The notes under the pieces: generated by a model | What the model saw: only the letters and a program-made list of their open reading frames with translations | What the model was told of the DNA's origin: nothing | The model's database searches: none | Shown here: in pieces, positions 26,821-34,400 of the stretch | How the letters are laid out: each line of letters starts with the position of its first letter | Position numbering within the stretch: position 1 is the first letter of the stretch | Translations under genes and position numbers: made by a program | Assembly (NCBI GenBank): GCA_038734945.1 | Contig: JAVYOA010000009.1 | Coordinates: 62,001-126,000 of the forward strand | DNA length: 64,000 nucleotides | Source of the DNA: Fervidicoccaceae archaeon | GTDB lineage: Archaea; Thermoproteota; Thermoprotei_A; Sulfolobales; Fervidicoccaceae | Direction of reading: 5' to 3'

Positions 26821-28247
26821 AAGTGAGAGCTCAAATATCGATGGTTATGAACCTGGACAAGTGTCTTGGCTGTCATACATGCAGCGTAACATGTAAGACA
26901 ACATGGACGAACAGAAGGGGAGCAGAGTATATGTGGTGGAACAATGTAGAGACAAGGCCAGGAGTGGGGTACCCACAGAAATGGGAAGATCAGGAGAAAT
27001 GGAAGGGGGGATGGAAGCTCGAAAATGGAGATCTCAAGCTCAGAGTAGGTGGAAGGACATCAAGGCTCCTCAGGATATTCTACAATCCTTGGATGCCTAG
27101 CATTGATGACTACTATGAGCCGTGGAGCTATACATACGAAAAACTCATAGAAGCGAAGGAAAATGAGAAGCCTCTCGCTGAGGTCAGATCCTCTATAACT
27201 CAGAAGCCTCTTACTTTGGAGAGAGGTCCAAATTGGGATGACGATCTGGCAGGATCACCCAAATTTGCATCTTCTGACCCAAATTTGGAGGAAGGTATGA
27301 GGCTGGAGTACGAAAGAATCTTCATGTTCTATCTTCCAAGAATATGCAATCACTGCCTCAATCCCTCCTGCGTAGCAGCCTGCCCTTCTGGTGCTATGTA
27401 CAAGAGAGAGGAAGACGGTATAGTTCTCGTGGATCAGAGCAGGTGTAGAGGATGGAGATACTGCATCTCAGCATGTCCATACAAAAAGGTCTACTATAAC
27501 TGGAACACACATAAGGCGGAGAAATGCATACTTTGCTATCCAAGAATAGAGACAGGCCTCCCCACTGTTTGTGCTGAGACCTGTGTTGGGAGAATGAGGT
27601 ACATGGGGCTTCTCTTATATGATGCAGAGAGAATAAGGGAGGCAGCTTCTGCAGAGGAAAGCGCTCTCCTGAAATCGCAACTGAGCATAATCCTTGATCC
27701 TAACGACCCGAAGATAGAAGAGGAAGCACTAAATCAAGGCATTTGGAAAGACTGGTTGGAATCTGCTAAAAAATCTCCAGTATTCAAGATGGTAAAAGAG
27801 TGGAAAATCGCCTTTCCCCTTCATCCTGAGTACAGAACGCTTCCAATGGTATTCTATATTCCTCCACTGAGCCCAATTCTCAGGATTTTCGAAGGAGAAG
27901 AGCTTGGAGAGCTCGAACCAGAGGACATTTTCCCAAATGTTAGGAATATGAGAATCCCAGTTGCCTATTTAGCAAAGATGTTCGCAGCAGGTGATGAGGA
28001 TTCTGTTCGCAAAGCAATCGAGAAATTGATCGCCGTAAGAGCATATATGAGGAGCATCTCTCTTGGGAGACCAAACCTGAATGTGCTAAGTGAGGTCGGG
28101 CTAAGTGAGAAAGATGCGAGAGAGATGTACAGGCTTTTGGCAGTTGCTAAATACGAAGATAGATTTGTTGTACCAAAGGCTCACAGAGAACAGTCACTGA
28201 AAGCATCAATTGAGCAGGGGTATGCTGGATTAGATGAGCTGAGGTAG
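26817..28247 (+). CDS. narH: Respiratory nitrate reductase beta subunit (Fe-S)
   Basis: Carries electrons from NarI to NarG through one [3Fe-4S] and three [4Fe-4S] clusters. Cys groups: CLGCHTCSVTCKTTW at residues 16-30, CNHCLNPSCVAACP, CRGWRYCISACP (Trp replaces Cys, marking the [3Fe-4S] site) and CILCYPRIETGLPTVCAETC. 476 residues, normal. It overlaps narG by 4 bases (ATGA). The C-terminal half contains the NarH-specific region (LPMVFYIPPLSP). Cytoplasmic, as NarG lacks a Tat leader. Confidence 0.95.
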   Translation: MKVRAQISMVMNLDKCLGCHTCSVTCKTTWTNRRGAEYMWWNNVETRPGVGYPQKWEDQEKWKGGWKLENGDLKLRVGGRTSRLLRIFYNPWMPSIDDYYEPWSYTYEKLIEAKENEKPLAEVRSSITQKPLTLERGPNWDDDLAGSPKFASSDPNLEEGMRLEYERIFMFYLPRICNHCLNPSCVAACPSGAMYKREEDGIVLVDQSRCRGWRYCISACPYKKVYYNWNTHKAEKCILCYPRIETGLPTVCAETCVGRMRYMGLLLYDAERIREAASAEESALLKSQLSIILDPNDPKIEEEALNQGIWKDWLESAKKSPVFKMVKEWKIAFPLHPEYRTLPMVFYIPPLSPILRIFEGEELGELEPEDIFPNVRNMRIPVAYLAKMFAAGDEDSVRKAIEKLIAVRAYMRSISLGRPNLNVLSEVGLSEKDAREMYRLLAVAKYEDRFVVPKAHREQSLKASIEQGYAGLDELR

Positions 28248-28252
28248 TTGGA

Positions 28253-28795
28253 TTGAAGCAAGAATTTGAGGATAGCTTTAGGTTCTTTGAAGTCGTGGGA
28301 AAGCTCCTGGAATATCCTGATACTGCCTTTTTTGAGTCAATCCATGAAGCAGAAAAAGCAATAGGAAAATTCCCAAGCAGAACCACGATACTGGAGAAAA
28401 TTGTGCTATTTAGAAAAGAAATTTCAGCACTGGATCTTTATCAGCTGCAAGAGCTCTACTCTAAGACATTTGACTTCTCAGCAGATTCTACGCTGAATAT
28501 ATCGTATTATTTTTCTGGAGATTCCAATGATAGAGGAAGAGTACTAGCCTATTTTTCCTCCTTCTATAGGAAAGCAGGAGAAGATCCTCCTAAGGATGAT
28601 TTGCCAGATAGCGTTCCCCATCTTCTCAAGCTAATCTCGCAACATCCAGAGCTGTTCCAGGAGATAGTGGCTCTTCTGGCAGTCTCTCTGCGCAAAATAG
28701 CAGAAGCCCTCAAAGAAAATCCTTATAGGAACGTCATCGAGGCAATAGAAATAGCAATTGAAGATCTAGCATTTAATTGGAAAAAGTGTGCATAG
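28253..28795 (+). CDS. narJ: Nitrate reductase assembly chaperone NarJ
   Basis: A helical TorD/NarJ-family chaperone of 180 residues needed to insert the Mo cofactor into NarG. Recognisable features are the N-terminal FEVVGKLLEYPD, the LQELYSKTFDFSADSTLNISYY segment (read in two parts; the D..P/S..LYLSYHLFGD-like motif of NarJ) and DDLPDSVPHLLKLI. The start is a TTG 5 bases after narH, with GAGGT upstream. Last gene of the nar operon. Confidence 0.88.
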   Translation: MKQEFEDSFRFFEVVGKLLEYPDTAFFESIHEAEKAIGKFPSRTTILEKIVLFRKEISALDLYQLQELYSKTFDFSADSTLNISYYFSGDSNDRGRVLAYFSSFYRKAGEDPPKDDLPDSVPHLLKLISQHPELFQEIVALLAVSLRKIAEALKENPYRNVIEAIEIAIEDLAFNWKKCA

Positions 28796-28878
28796 AAAAT
28801 TATTAACATAATCAAGCCAAATGGAAAAAGGCTTTAATCAACGAAAGCAACAGTTATAATGGGTTTGGTGCGAACCCA

Positions 28879-29043
28879 TTGAAGTGGATCCCCAAATATG
28901 CTAGAAGGAAGACCAGAGCAATGCTCAGAAGCGGTGAGAAGCTGCACGTAGGCTACAGATATGAAATAAGGATCGACGATAGAACCAACCTGATATACAT
29001 ATATGATAAGAAGACCAGAAAGAAGCATGTATTTCTCAAATAG
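28879..29043 (+). CDS. Small basic protein, 54 residues, unknown
   Basis: A short frame from TTG 28879 with GGTG (28867-28870) 8 bases upstream. The product begins MKWIPKYARRKTRAMLRSG and continues with two short beta-like stretches (YRYEIRIDD, NLIYIYD) and the basic tail KKTRKKHVFLK. Codon use (AGA, AAG, ATA) matches neighbouring genes and the frame ends 25 bases before the radical SAM gene. It looks like a small nucleic-acid-binding beta protein, but I do not recognise it. Confidence 0.5.
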   Translation: MKWIPKYARRKTRAMLRSGEKLHVGYRYEIRIDDRTNLIYIYDKKTRKKHVFLK

Positions 29044-29068
29044 CTATTATGCTACAGGGGGATAAGAA

Positions 29069-29953
29069 ATTAGCAAATCTATCTATCCATTTTCGATTTT
29101 CGATCCATGGAATGGAGAACTCTGCACATGTCCCAGAAAGTACTCACTTAATCCATATACAGGTTGCTCTTTTTCCTGCCTTTACTGCTATGCCAAGAGC
29201 TACATAGGCAAAAAACCCAGCATACCAAAGAGAAACTTCATTCTTCTCCTGGAGAGGGCCGTTCCGAAGCTGGATTATAGACTTCCAGTGAACTTAGGCA
29301 CAAGCAGCGATCCCTATCCAAAAGAGGAGGAAGCTTATGAATTGACCAGAGCTTCTCTGAAAATACTCGTCGAAAACAAGTTCAGGGTGCTAATAACTAC
29401 AAAGGGAGGAAAGCTAATGCTCAGAGACTTAGACATAATGCTTAGAGGGAAGATCGCTGTAACGCCTACGGTTACAACCATGAGAAGTGAAATTGCCAGG
29501 AAAATCGAGCCTGGTGCTCCCGATCCATCGGAGAGAGTCGAAGCTATGAAAGCTCTGAGCTCAAAAGGGGTGCCCGTGGGGGCAAGGATAGATCCTATAA
29601 TACCTGGAATCAACGATGATGAGGAGGAGCTGAGGGAGCTTGTAGATATCTTGGCAAGCGCCGGAGCAAGACTCATAATAACTTCTACATACAAGGCAAA
29701 GCAGCTTGATTTCAGAGATCTAGCAGAGGCGTTTCCTGAAATGGAAAATAAATGGAGAAAAATATACTTTGAGGAAGGGGAGAGAATAGGTCCATATAGG
29801 TACTTGAGAAGGGAGATTAGGGAAAAGATGCTGATGCCTGTGGTTCAAGAAGCAAGAAGGCTAGGACTTGAGTACGCTACATGCAGGGAGGGGCTTACTG
29901 CAAGAGAATTCTTCAATTCTAGATCTTGCGATGGGACGCATTTAGCTGAATAA
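29069..29953 (+). CDS. Radical SAM protein (SPL-like), apparent ATT start
   Basis: A radical SAM enzyme with CxxxCxxC at residues 33-40 (GCSFSCLYCYAKSYIG). It is preceded by the archaeal signature IFDPWNGELCTCP and YSLNPYTG, and followed by GTSSDPYPKEE and GARIDPIIPGIND, marks of the spore-photolyase-like/Elp3-like archaeal group. In-frame sequence upstream reaches TAA at 29063-29065 with no ATG, GTG or TTG before the essential cysteines. The first plausible codon is ATT 29069, with GGGGGAT 5 bases upstream. A GTG at 29288 is internal and would remove the cluster. Alternatives are a sequencing error or frameshift near 29050-29095. 294 residues. Substrate unknown. Confidence 0.75.
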   Translation: MSKSIYPFSIFDPWNGELCTCPRKYSLNPYTGCSFSCLYCYAKSYIGKKPSIPKRNFILLLERAVPKLDYRLPVNLGTSSDPYPKEEEAYELTRASLKILVENKFRVLITTKGGKLMLRDLDIMLRGKIAVTPTVTTMRSEIARKIEPGAPDPSERVEAMKALSSKGVPVGARIDPIIPGINDDEEELRELVDILASAGARLIITSTYKAKQLDFRDLAEAFPEMENKWRKIYFEEGERIGPYRYLRREIREKMLMPVVQEARRLGLEYATCREGLTAREFFNSRSCDGTHLAE

Positions 29954-29997
29954 AAAGTTTTAACTCTTTGTGAGAAAGATTCTCCGCGGTGCTTGAG

Positions 29998-30171
29998 ATG
30001 ACAGAAGAGAAAAAGGAATGGGTCGAGAAAAAGCTGGCGAAGCTTGATGAGGAATATGAGAGCGGAAAGAGGAGAATAGAGGAGAGAGGCTCCCAGCTCG
30101 TTAGGGAGTTGGAGGAGAAATTGAAGGAAAGGGAAAGGGTTCTGCTCAATGAAATCAGGAAAGAAAAGTAA
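29998..30171 (+). CDS. Small coiled-coil protein
   Basis: 57 residues, almost entirely one charged amphipathic helix (begins MTEEKKEWVEKKLAKLDEEY, ends NEIRKEK), so a coiled coil. ATG 29998 has GGTG 7 bases upstream; GTG 29989 is the alternative. Its 3' end overlaps the glutaredoxin-like gene by 23 bases in another frame, which suggests co-translation. No family recognised. Confidence 0.5.
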   Translation: MTEEKKEWVEKKLAKLDEEYESGKRRIEERGSQLVRELEEKLKERERVLLNEIRKEK

Positions 30172-30439
30172 GCTAAAGCTAATAGTATACGGCACAGAAG
30201 GCTGCATTCCATGCGAGAGAGCAGTCAAGTATTTGAGCGAAATGGGAATAGAGTGGGAATACATAGACATTGAAAAGAATGAGGAAGCAAGAATGACAGT
30301 GGAAATGATAGAAGGAGGAGAGCTTCTTCTTCCTCTTATACTAAATCCAGAAAATGAGCAGATTGCTCTAGGCTGTCCAGTGGAAAAGGAAAAATTTGAG
30401 AGAGAGATAGGGAGAATAGTCTCACAAGATAGGTGGTGA
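30149..30439 (+). CDS. Glutaredoxin-like thiol-disulfide protein
   Basis: A 96-residue thioredoxin-fold protein. The redox motif CIPC (about residues 19-22, in YGTEGCIPCERAVKYLSEMGI) is at the expected place after the first strand, followed by WEYIDIEKNEEAR. The cis-proline region LLLPLILNPENEQIALGCP also fits the glutaredoxin/NrdH layout. It probably reduces disulfides or carries an electron in the cytoplasm. Start ATG 30149 lies inside the coiled-coil gene. In the same tight series as the aldolase gene downstream. Confidence 0.75.
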   Translation: MKSGKKSKLKLIVYGTEGCIPCERAVKYLSEMGIEWEYIDIEKNEEARMTVEMIEGGELLLPLILNPENEQIALGCPVEKEKFEREIGRIVSQDRW

Positions 30440-30441
30440 AT

Positions 30442-31074
30442 ATGAGCAATTTAAAGAAGAAGGTTGCTGATGGGATGAAAAGGCTATACGAGAGGGGGCT
30501 TGTCTCTTCTCTTGGAGGTAACGTGAGTGCCAGGTCAGAGGACAACAGCAGAATATTCATAACCCCTTCCGGGGTACCAAAATGGGAAATATTTGAAGAG
30601 GACGTTGTTGTTGTAGATCCTGAGGGAAGGATCATTGAGGGAACTCAGAAGCCCTCGAGCGAGCTTCCCAGCCATCTTCTTATTTATAGAAAGAGAGATG
30701 AAGTTCATGCAATAGTCCACGCTCATCCGCCATATGCTATTGCACTTGCAAATCAGGGACTTCTTGTACCACCATTGCATGTCTCTCCAGAAGAAGTGCT
30801 CTATCTTAGGAGATTGAGTGTTGTTGATTTTGCTCCTCCTGGTATAAAGACAGCGGAAATGATATCAGAAGCAATAACTTCTTCCGATGTAATTGTAATG
30901 AAGAATCATGGTGCATTCGCTATGGGAGGTAGCATTGAGGAAGCCATAGCGAAAATGGAGATCCTCGAGGAGGCATCAAAAATTATATACTTGCAGCTGG
31001 CCATTGAGAGAAATCCCAGCAAGATATCGAATGATAATGTCCAGGAAATACTGAGAACATACAAAAAAAGCTAG
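30442..31074 (+). CDS. Class II (zinc) aldolase, fuculose-1-phosphate aldolase-like
   Basis: A zinc-dependent aldolase/adducin-family enzyme of about 210 residues. Signatures: SLGGNVSAR near the N-terminus, ITPSGVPKW, the catalytic Glu region SSELPSHLLIY, zinc His in VHAHPPYAIAL and the distal NHGAFAMG. Family members cleave sugar phosphates such as L-fuculose-1-phosphate to dihydroxyacetone phosphate and an aldehyde. ATG 30442 is chosen because GGTGGTG lies just upstream; GTG 30433 overlaps the glutaredoxin-like gene. Its stop overlaps the P-loop gene start. Confidence 0.82.
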   Translation: MSNLKKKVADGMKRLYERGLVSSLGGNVSARSEDNSRIFITPSGVPKWEIFEEDVVVVDPEGRIIEGTQKPSSELPSHLLIYRKRDEVHAIVHAHPPYAIALANQGLLVPPLHVSPEEVLYLRRLSVVDFAPPGIKTAEMISEAITSSDVIVMKNHGAFAMGGSIEEAIAKMEILEEASKIIYLQLAIERNPSKISNDNVQEILRTYKKS

Positions 31075-31943
31075 TGAGACAGGAAATGGTGATTCACCTC
31101 CTTGTTTCAGGCCTAATTCCGTATGATTCAGGTAAGACAACCTTTGCTGTTTCTCTAGCAAAAAAATTGAAGATGAGCGCTTCCGTCCATCCATTCAAGC
31201 CTGTCTCGGCCCATAGCATATTTACGCAGAGCTGGTCGTTTGAGGAAAGCTATAGGAGAGGCTACTTGATTGGAGGAGATGCTCTGATCTATGAAAGAGA
31301 GCTTGGATTAATGGAAAGGGACCTTCTCAGAATAAATCCCATCGATTTTCTCCTGTCTCCAATATCATCTCCTACTGTGTTGACAAGAGAAGAGCTGAAC
31401 GAGTACATGAAGAGCATGGAGAATCAGCTGAAAACGATGGCAGTAGCCAGAATCACGGATTGCCAAGATGGAAGATCAAAGCACTATCTCATAGTGGACA
31501 ACATCGATAGCTTTCCATCCAAGATCAGAAATAAAATAGACGATTTTTCTAGAAAAGTCAACTCAGAGAAAGAGGAAATAAGCGAACTTCTTAAGCTCAT
31601 GAGAAGCAGAGAAATCGAGAGAAACCTCGATACCTGCTTGGATTATCTGGAAAGAAACAGCAGAATTGTAATCACTGAATCCTTCAGCGACTCTCTCTAT
31701 CCATACGCAGGCATTTTGGGAAGAGCAAACATGATAGCAGTTGTGGCCCCAGGAAAGGCATACATATATTTAGATGCCTCCAAAGTGCAATCTCTTATCT
31801 CAACTGGAAAAATCTCCCCAGAGGAGCCCAGATCTGTTAGTCTTCTGCTCCATTCTCAGCCAGACTTTTGGGAGGACCTCAGCTTAGGGGATCCCATTTC
31901 CGCTGAAAGCAAAATTCTCTCAAGAATACTATCTTCACTCTGA
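31074..31943 (+). CDS. P-loop NTPase of unknown function
   Basis: A 289-residue protein starting with a deviant Walker A, LLVSGLIPYDSGKTTFAVSLA (read as two parts, P-loop about residues 13-21). This resembles dethiobiotin-synthetase-like or NifH-like archaeal P-loop proteins. The central region is helical and charged. A strand IVITESF near residue 205 could be a Walker B or switch equivalent, and YPYAG follows. GTG 31074 overlaps the aldolase stop (TAGTG); ATG 31086 is the alternative start. I do not recognise the exact family. Confidence 0.6.
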   Translation: MRQEMVIHLLVSGLIPYDSGKTTFAVSLAKKLKMSASVHPFKPVSAHSIFTQSWSFEESYRRGYLIGGDALIYERELGLMERDLLRINPIDFLLSPISSPTVLTREELNEYMKSMENQLKTMAVARITDCQDGRSKHYLIVDNIDSFPSKIRNKIDDFSRKVNSEKEEISELLKLMRSREIERNLDTCLDYLERNSRIVITESFSDSLYPYAGILGRANMIAVVAPGKAYIYLDASKVQSLISTGKISPEEPRSVSLLLHSQPDFWEDLSLGDPISAESKILSRILSSL

Positions 31944-32057
31944 AATCTAAAATTCCCAGAATGGATATCTCTCAACCTTAATTCTCTGCACTCTTGCGTC
32001 TTTCCTAGCCATACAAGATTTACATGATCACTTGCTTGGTCCGATCAATATGTGATG

Positions 32058-32066
32058 TTTATATAT
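32058..32066 (+). promoter_or_regulatory. TATA box of the 2-oxoacid dehydrogenase operon
   Basis: TTTATATAT about 32-40 bases before ATG 32098, with GGTGA at 32089-32093 as SD. The preceding 110 bases (31944-32057) contain no gene. Confidence 0.5.
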
Positions 32067-32097
32067 GAAGTATCTTAAAAATAATAACGGTGAGAAA

Positions 32098-34122
32098 ATG
32101 GTGGAACTGAACAGAGAAGTTGCCCTCAAAATGTACAAAGACATGGTGAAAATTAGGTACTTCGAGGACACTATAAGAAACTATTACTATGAGGGAAAGA
32201 AGCCAATATTCAACATAGCAGCAGGTCCGATACCTGGAGAAATGCATTTAGCGGCGGGACAGGAGCCAGCTGCTGTCGGAATGGCCATTCATCTGAGGAA
32301 GGAAGACTTCATAGCTGCAACTCATAGGCCTCATCACATAGCTATAGCTAAGGGCGTTGATCTCAAGAAGATGGCAGCAGAGATCTTTGGAAAGGCTACA
32401 GGACTAGGAAAGGGAAAAGGAGGGCATATGCACCTCTTCGATGTCAATGCTTCATTTGGATGCAGCGGAATTGTGGGAGCTTCATTTCCACAAGCTGTTG
32501 GTGCAGGATTGGCCTTCAAAAAGCTGGGAAAAAACAACGTTGCTGTAGCTTATGGAGGGGATGGAGCAGCTAATCAGGGAACTTTTCATGAGTCCCTTAA
32601 CCTGGCATCTCTCTGGAAGCTACCAGTGATATTCGTCATAGAGGACAACAAGTGGGCAATAAGCGTTTCGAAGTCGAAGTCCACAGCAGTTTCAAGAAAT
32701 GCGGACAGGGCGGTTGCCTATGGCATACCTGGAGTATTCATACCGGATAATGATCTTTTTGCAATGTTCGAGGCATCCAAGGAAGCAGTGGAGAGAGCCA
32801 GAGCAGGGAAGGGACCAACCCTAATAGAGATAGAAACTTACAGACTCTACGGACACTTCGAGGGGGATCCTGAGGTCTACAGGCCAAAAGAGGAGCTGGA
32901 GCGTCTGAAGGCTAACGATCCCATAATTAGGACTAGAAACGAACTCATAAAGAGAGGATGGCTCGATGAGGCACTGGACAAAAAGCTAACCGAGGAAGCA
33001 AAGAAAGAAGTGGATGAAGCAATCAAGTTTGCTCTAGACAGCCCATATCCAAAGCCAGAGGAGGCTCTTGAAGACGTTTTTGCTCCATCGCCTCTCCCCC
33101 CGGAGCCAGAAATTAGGGGGACAAGAAGGCTCCCCATGTATCTTGCCATAAGCGAGGCAATTGCCCAGGAAATGGAGAGGGATGAAAGAATAATTGTGAT
33201 GGGAGAAGACGTAGGGGTATATGGAGGGATATTCGGGGCAACTTACGGCCTATATAATAAGTTTGGACCAGAGAGAATAATAGATACACCAATTTCCGAG
33301 GCAGGATTCTTTGGTGCAGCTCTGGGCGCTGCCATGAGCGGTCTGAGACCCATAGTCGAGCTCATGTTCGTGGACTTCTTTGGAGTAGCATTTGATCAAA
33401 TGTACAATCACATAGCAAAAAACCACTACATGAGCGGAGGAAGCGTGAATGTACCAGTCGTCATGCAAACTGCAATAGGCGGTGGATATAATGACGCAGC
33501 ACAACATTCTCAAGTTCTGTACTCAATATTTGCGCATGTTCCTGGTATCAAAGTTGTTGTCCCATCAAACTCATTTGATGCTAAAGGGCTTATGATAAGT
33601 TCGATCAGAGACGGGAATCCAATTATGTACATGTTCCATAAGGGCCTCATGGGCCTTCCCTGGATGCCCTATCCGCAGAGCGCTGTCTCAATTGTTCCGG
33701 AAGAGCCCTATCAGGTTCCTATAGGAAAAGCAAAGGTTGTGAGAAAAGGGAGGCATGTGACAATTGTTGGAGCAGCCCTCTCTGTTCACAGAGCGATTGA
33801 GGCTGCTGAGAAGCTTTCATCAGAGGGAATAGAGGCTGAAGTAATAGATCTGAGAAGCCTCAAGCCTCTAGACAAGAAGACAGTGCTGGACAGCCTCAAG
33901 GAAACAGGAAATCTAATAGTGGTTGATGAGGACTATTTGAGCTACGGCCTCACGGGAGAGCTAGCAGCAGTTGCCGCTGAAGAAGCTTTGCCATACCTGA
34001 AGTCCTATACGAGAATAGCTGTTCCCGATGTTCCAATTCCCTACAGCAGACCTCTGGAGCAGTTTGTGCTTCCCTCGGTTGAAAGAATTGTAGAGGCAGC
34101 TAAGAGGGCAGTTGGAAAGTAA
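32098..34122 (+). CDS. Fused E1 alpha-beta 2-oxoacid/acetoin dehydrogenase (TPP-dependent)
   Basis: A single 674-residue chain with both E1 subunits. Residues 1 to about 325 are the alpha part with the TPP motif YGGDGAANQGTFHESLNLA, the TPP-adjacent HRPHHIAIA and KGKGGHMHLFD. From about 340 to the end is the beta part, starting MYLAISEAIAQEMERDERIIVMGEDVG (in two pieces) and including PISEAGFFGAALGAAMSGLRP. E1 decarboxylates a 2-oxoacid, or cleaves acetoin, and acylates a lipoyl group. The start at ATG 32098 has GGTGA 4 bases upstream. The following lipoyl-protein and AcoX-like genes favour an acetoin- or branched-type system. No E2 catalytic domain or E3 is adjacent. Confidence 0.88.
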   Translation: MVELNREVALKMYKDMVKIRYFEDTIRNYYYEGKKPIFNIAAGPIPGEMHLAAGQEPAAVGMAIHLRKEDFIAATHRPHHIAIAKGVDLKKMAAEIFGKATGLGKGKGGHMHLFDVNASFGCSGIVGASFPQAVGAGLAFKKLGKNNVAVAYGGDGAANQGTFHESLNLASLWKLPVIFVIEDNKWAISVSKSKSTAVSRNADRAVAYGIPGVFIPDNDLFAMFEASKEAVERARAGKGPTLIEIETYRLYGHFEGDPEVYRPKEELERLKANDPIIRTRNELIKRGWLDEALDKKLTEEAKKEVDEAIKFALDSPYPKPEEALEDVFAPSPLPPEPEIRGTRRLPMYLAISEAIAQEMERDERIIVMGEDVGVYGGIFGATYGLYNKFGPERIIDTPISEAGFFGAALGAAMSGLRPIVELMFVDFFGVAFDQMYNHIAKNHYMSGGSVNVPVVMQTAIGGGYNDAAQHSQVLYSIFAHVPGIKVVVPSNSFDAKGLMISSIRDGNPIMYMFHKGLMGLPWMPYPQSAVSIVPEEPYQVPIGKAKVVRKGRHVTIVGAALSVHRAIEAAEKLSSEGIEAEVIDLRSLKPLDKKTVLDSLKETGNLIVVDEDYLSYGLTGELAAVAAEEALPYLKSYTRIAVPDVPIPYSRPLEQFVLPSVERIVEAAKRAVGK

Positions 34123-34142
34123 AAATTTTTTTTAAAAAAAAC
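34121..34142. terminator. A/T palindrome between E1 and lipoyl genes
   Basis: A run of A4-T8-A8 immediately after the E1 stop. It gives a T8 tract on the coding strand, which can pause or partly terminate archaeal RNA polymerase inside the operon. Confidence 0.3.
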
Positions 34143-34165
34143 TTTTGAAGGAAGGGGTATCTGAA

Positions 34166-34399
34166 ATGATAGTTCAGGTTCCAAGCAAGTGGGATGTTTC
34201 GAGATATGGAAATGGAGTTATAGCGGAATGGTACAAAAGAGAAGGAGAGAGCGTGAAGAAAGGAGAACTTCTCTGCCTCATAATGGTCTCTAAAATAAGG
34301 ATAGAAGTTGAGTCTCCAGTTGATGGAAAGATCAAGAGAATAATTGCTCAGAAGGAAACCGAAGTTAAGCCAGGAGATCCACTAGTGGAGATAGAGTAA
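34166..34399 (+). CDS. Stand-alone lipoyl-domain carrier protein
   Basis: 77 residues forming one biotinyl/lipoyl-attachment domain: MIVQVPSKWDVSRYGNGVI, then EGESVKKGELLCLIMVSK with the modified Lys in MVSK, and EVESPVDGKIKRIIA. It ends at VEIE with no peripheral-subunit-binding or acyltransferase domain. It should accept the acyl group from E1. ATG 34166 (GGGGTAT upstream) is preferred over TTG 34145. One base separates it from the AcoX-like gene. Biotin attachment is less likely because the usual biotin AMKM motif is absent. Confidence 0.82.
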   Translation: MIVQVPSKWDVSRYGNGVIAEWYKREGESVKKGELLCLIMVSKIRIEVESPVDGKIKRIIAQKETEVKPGDPLVEIE

Positions 34400-34400
34400 G

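Noticed and set aside
29288-29953. GTG 29288 as start of the radical SAM gene
   Set aside because: It would remove the CxxxCxxC cluster and the conserved IFDPW segment that are encoded in the same frame upstream.
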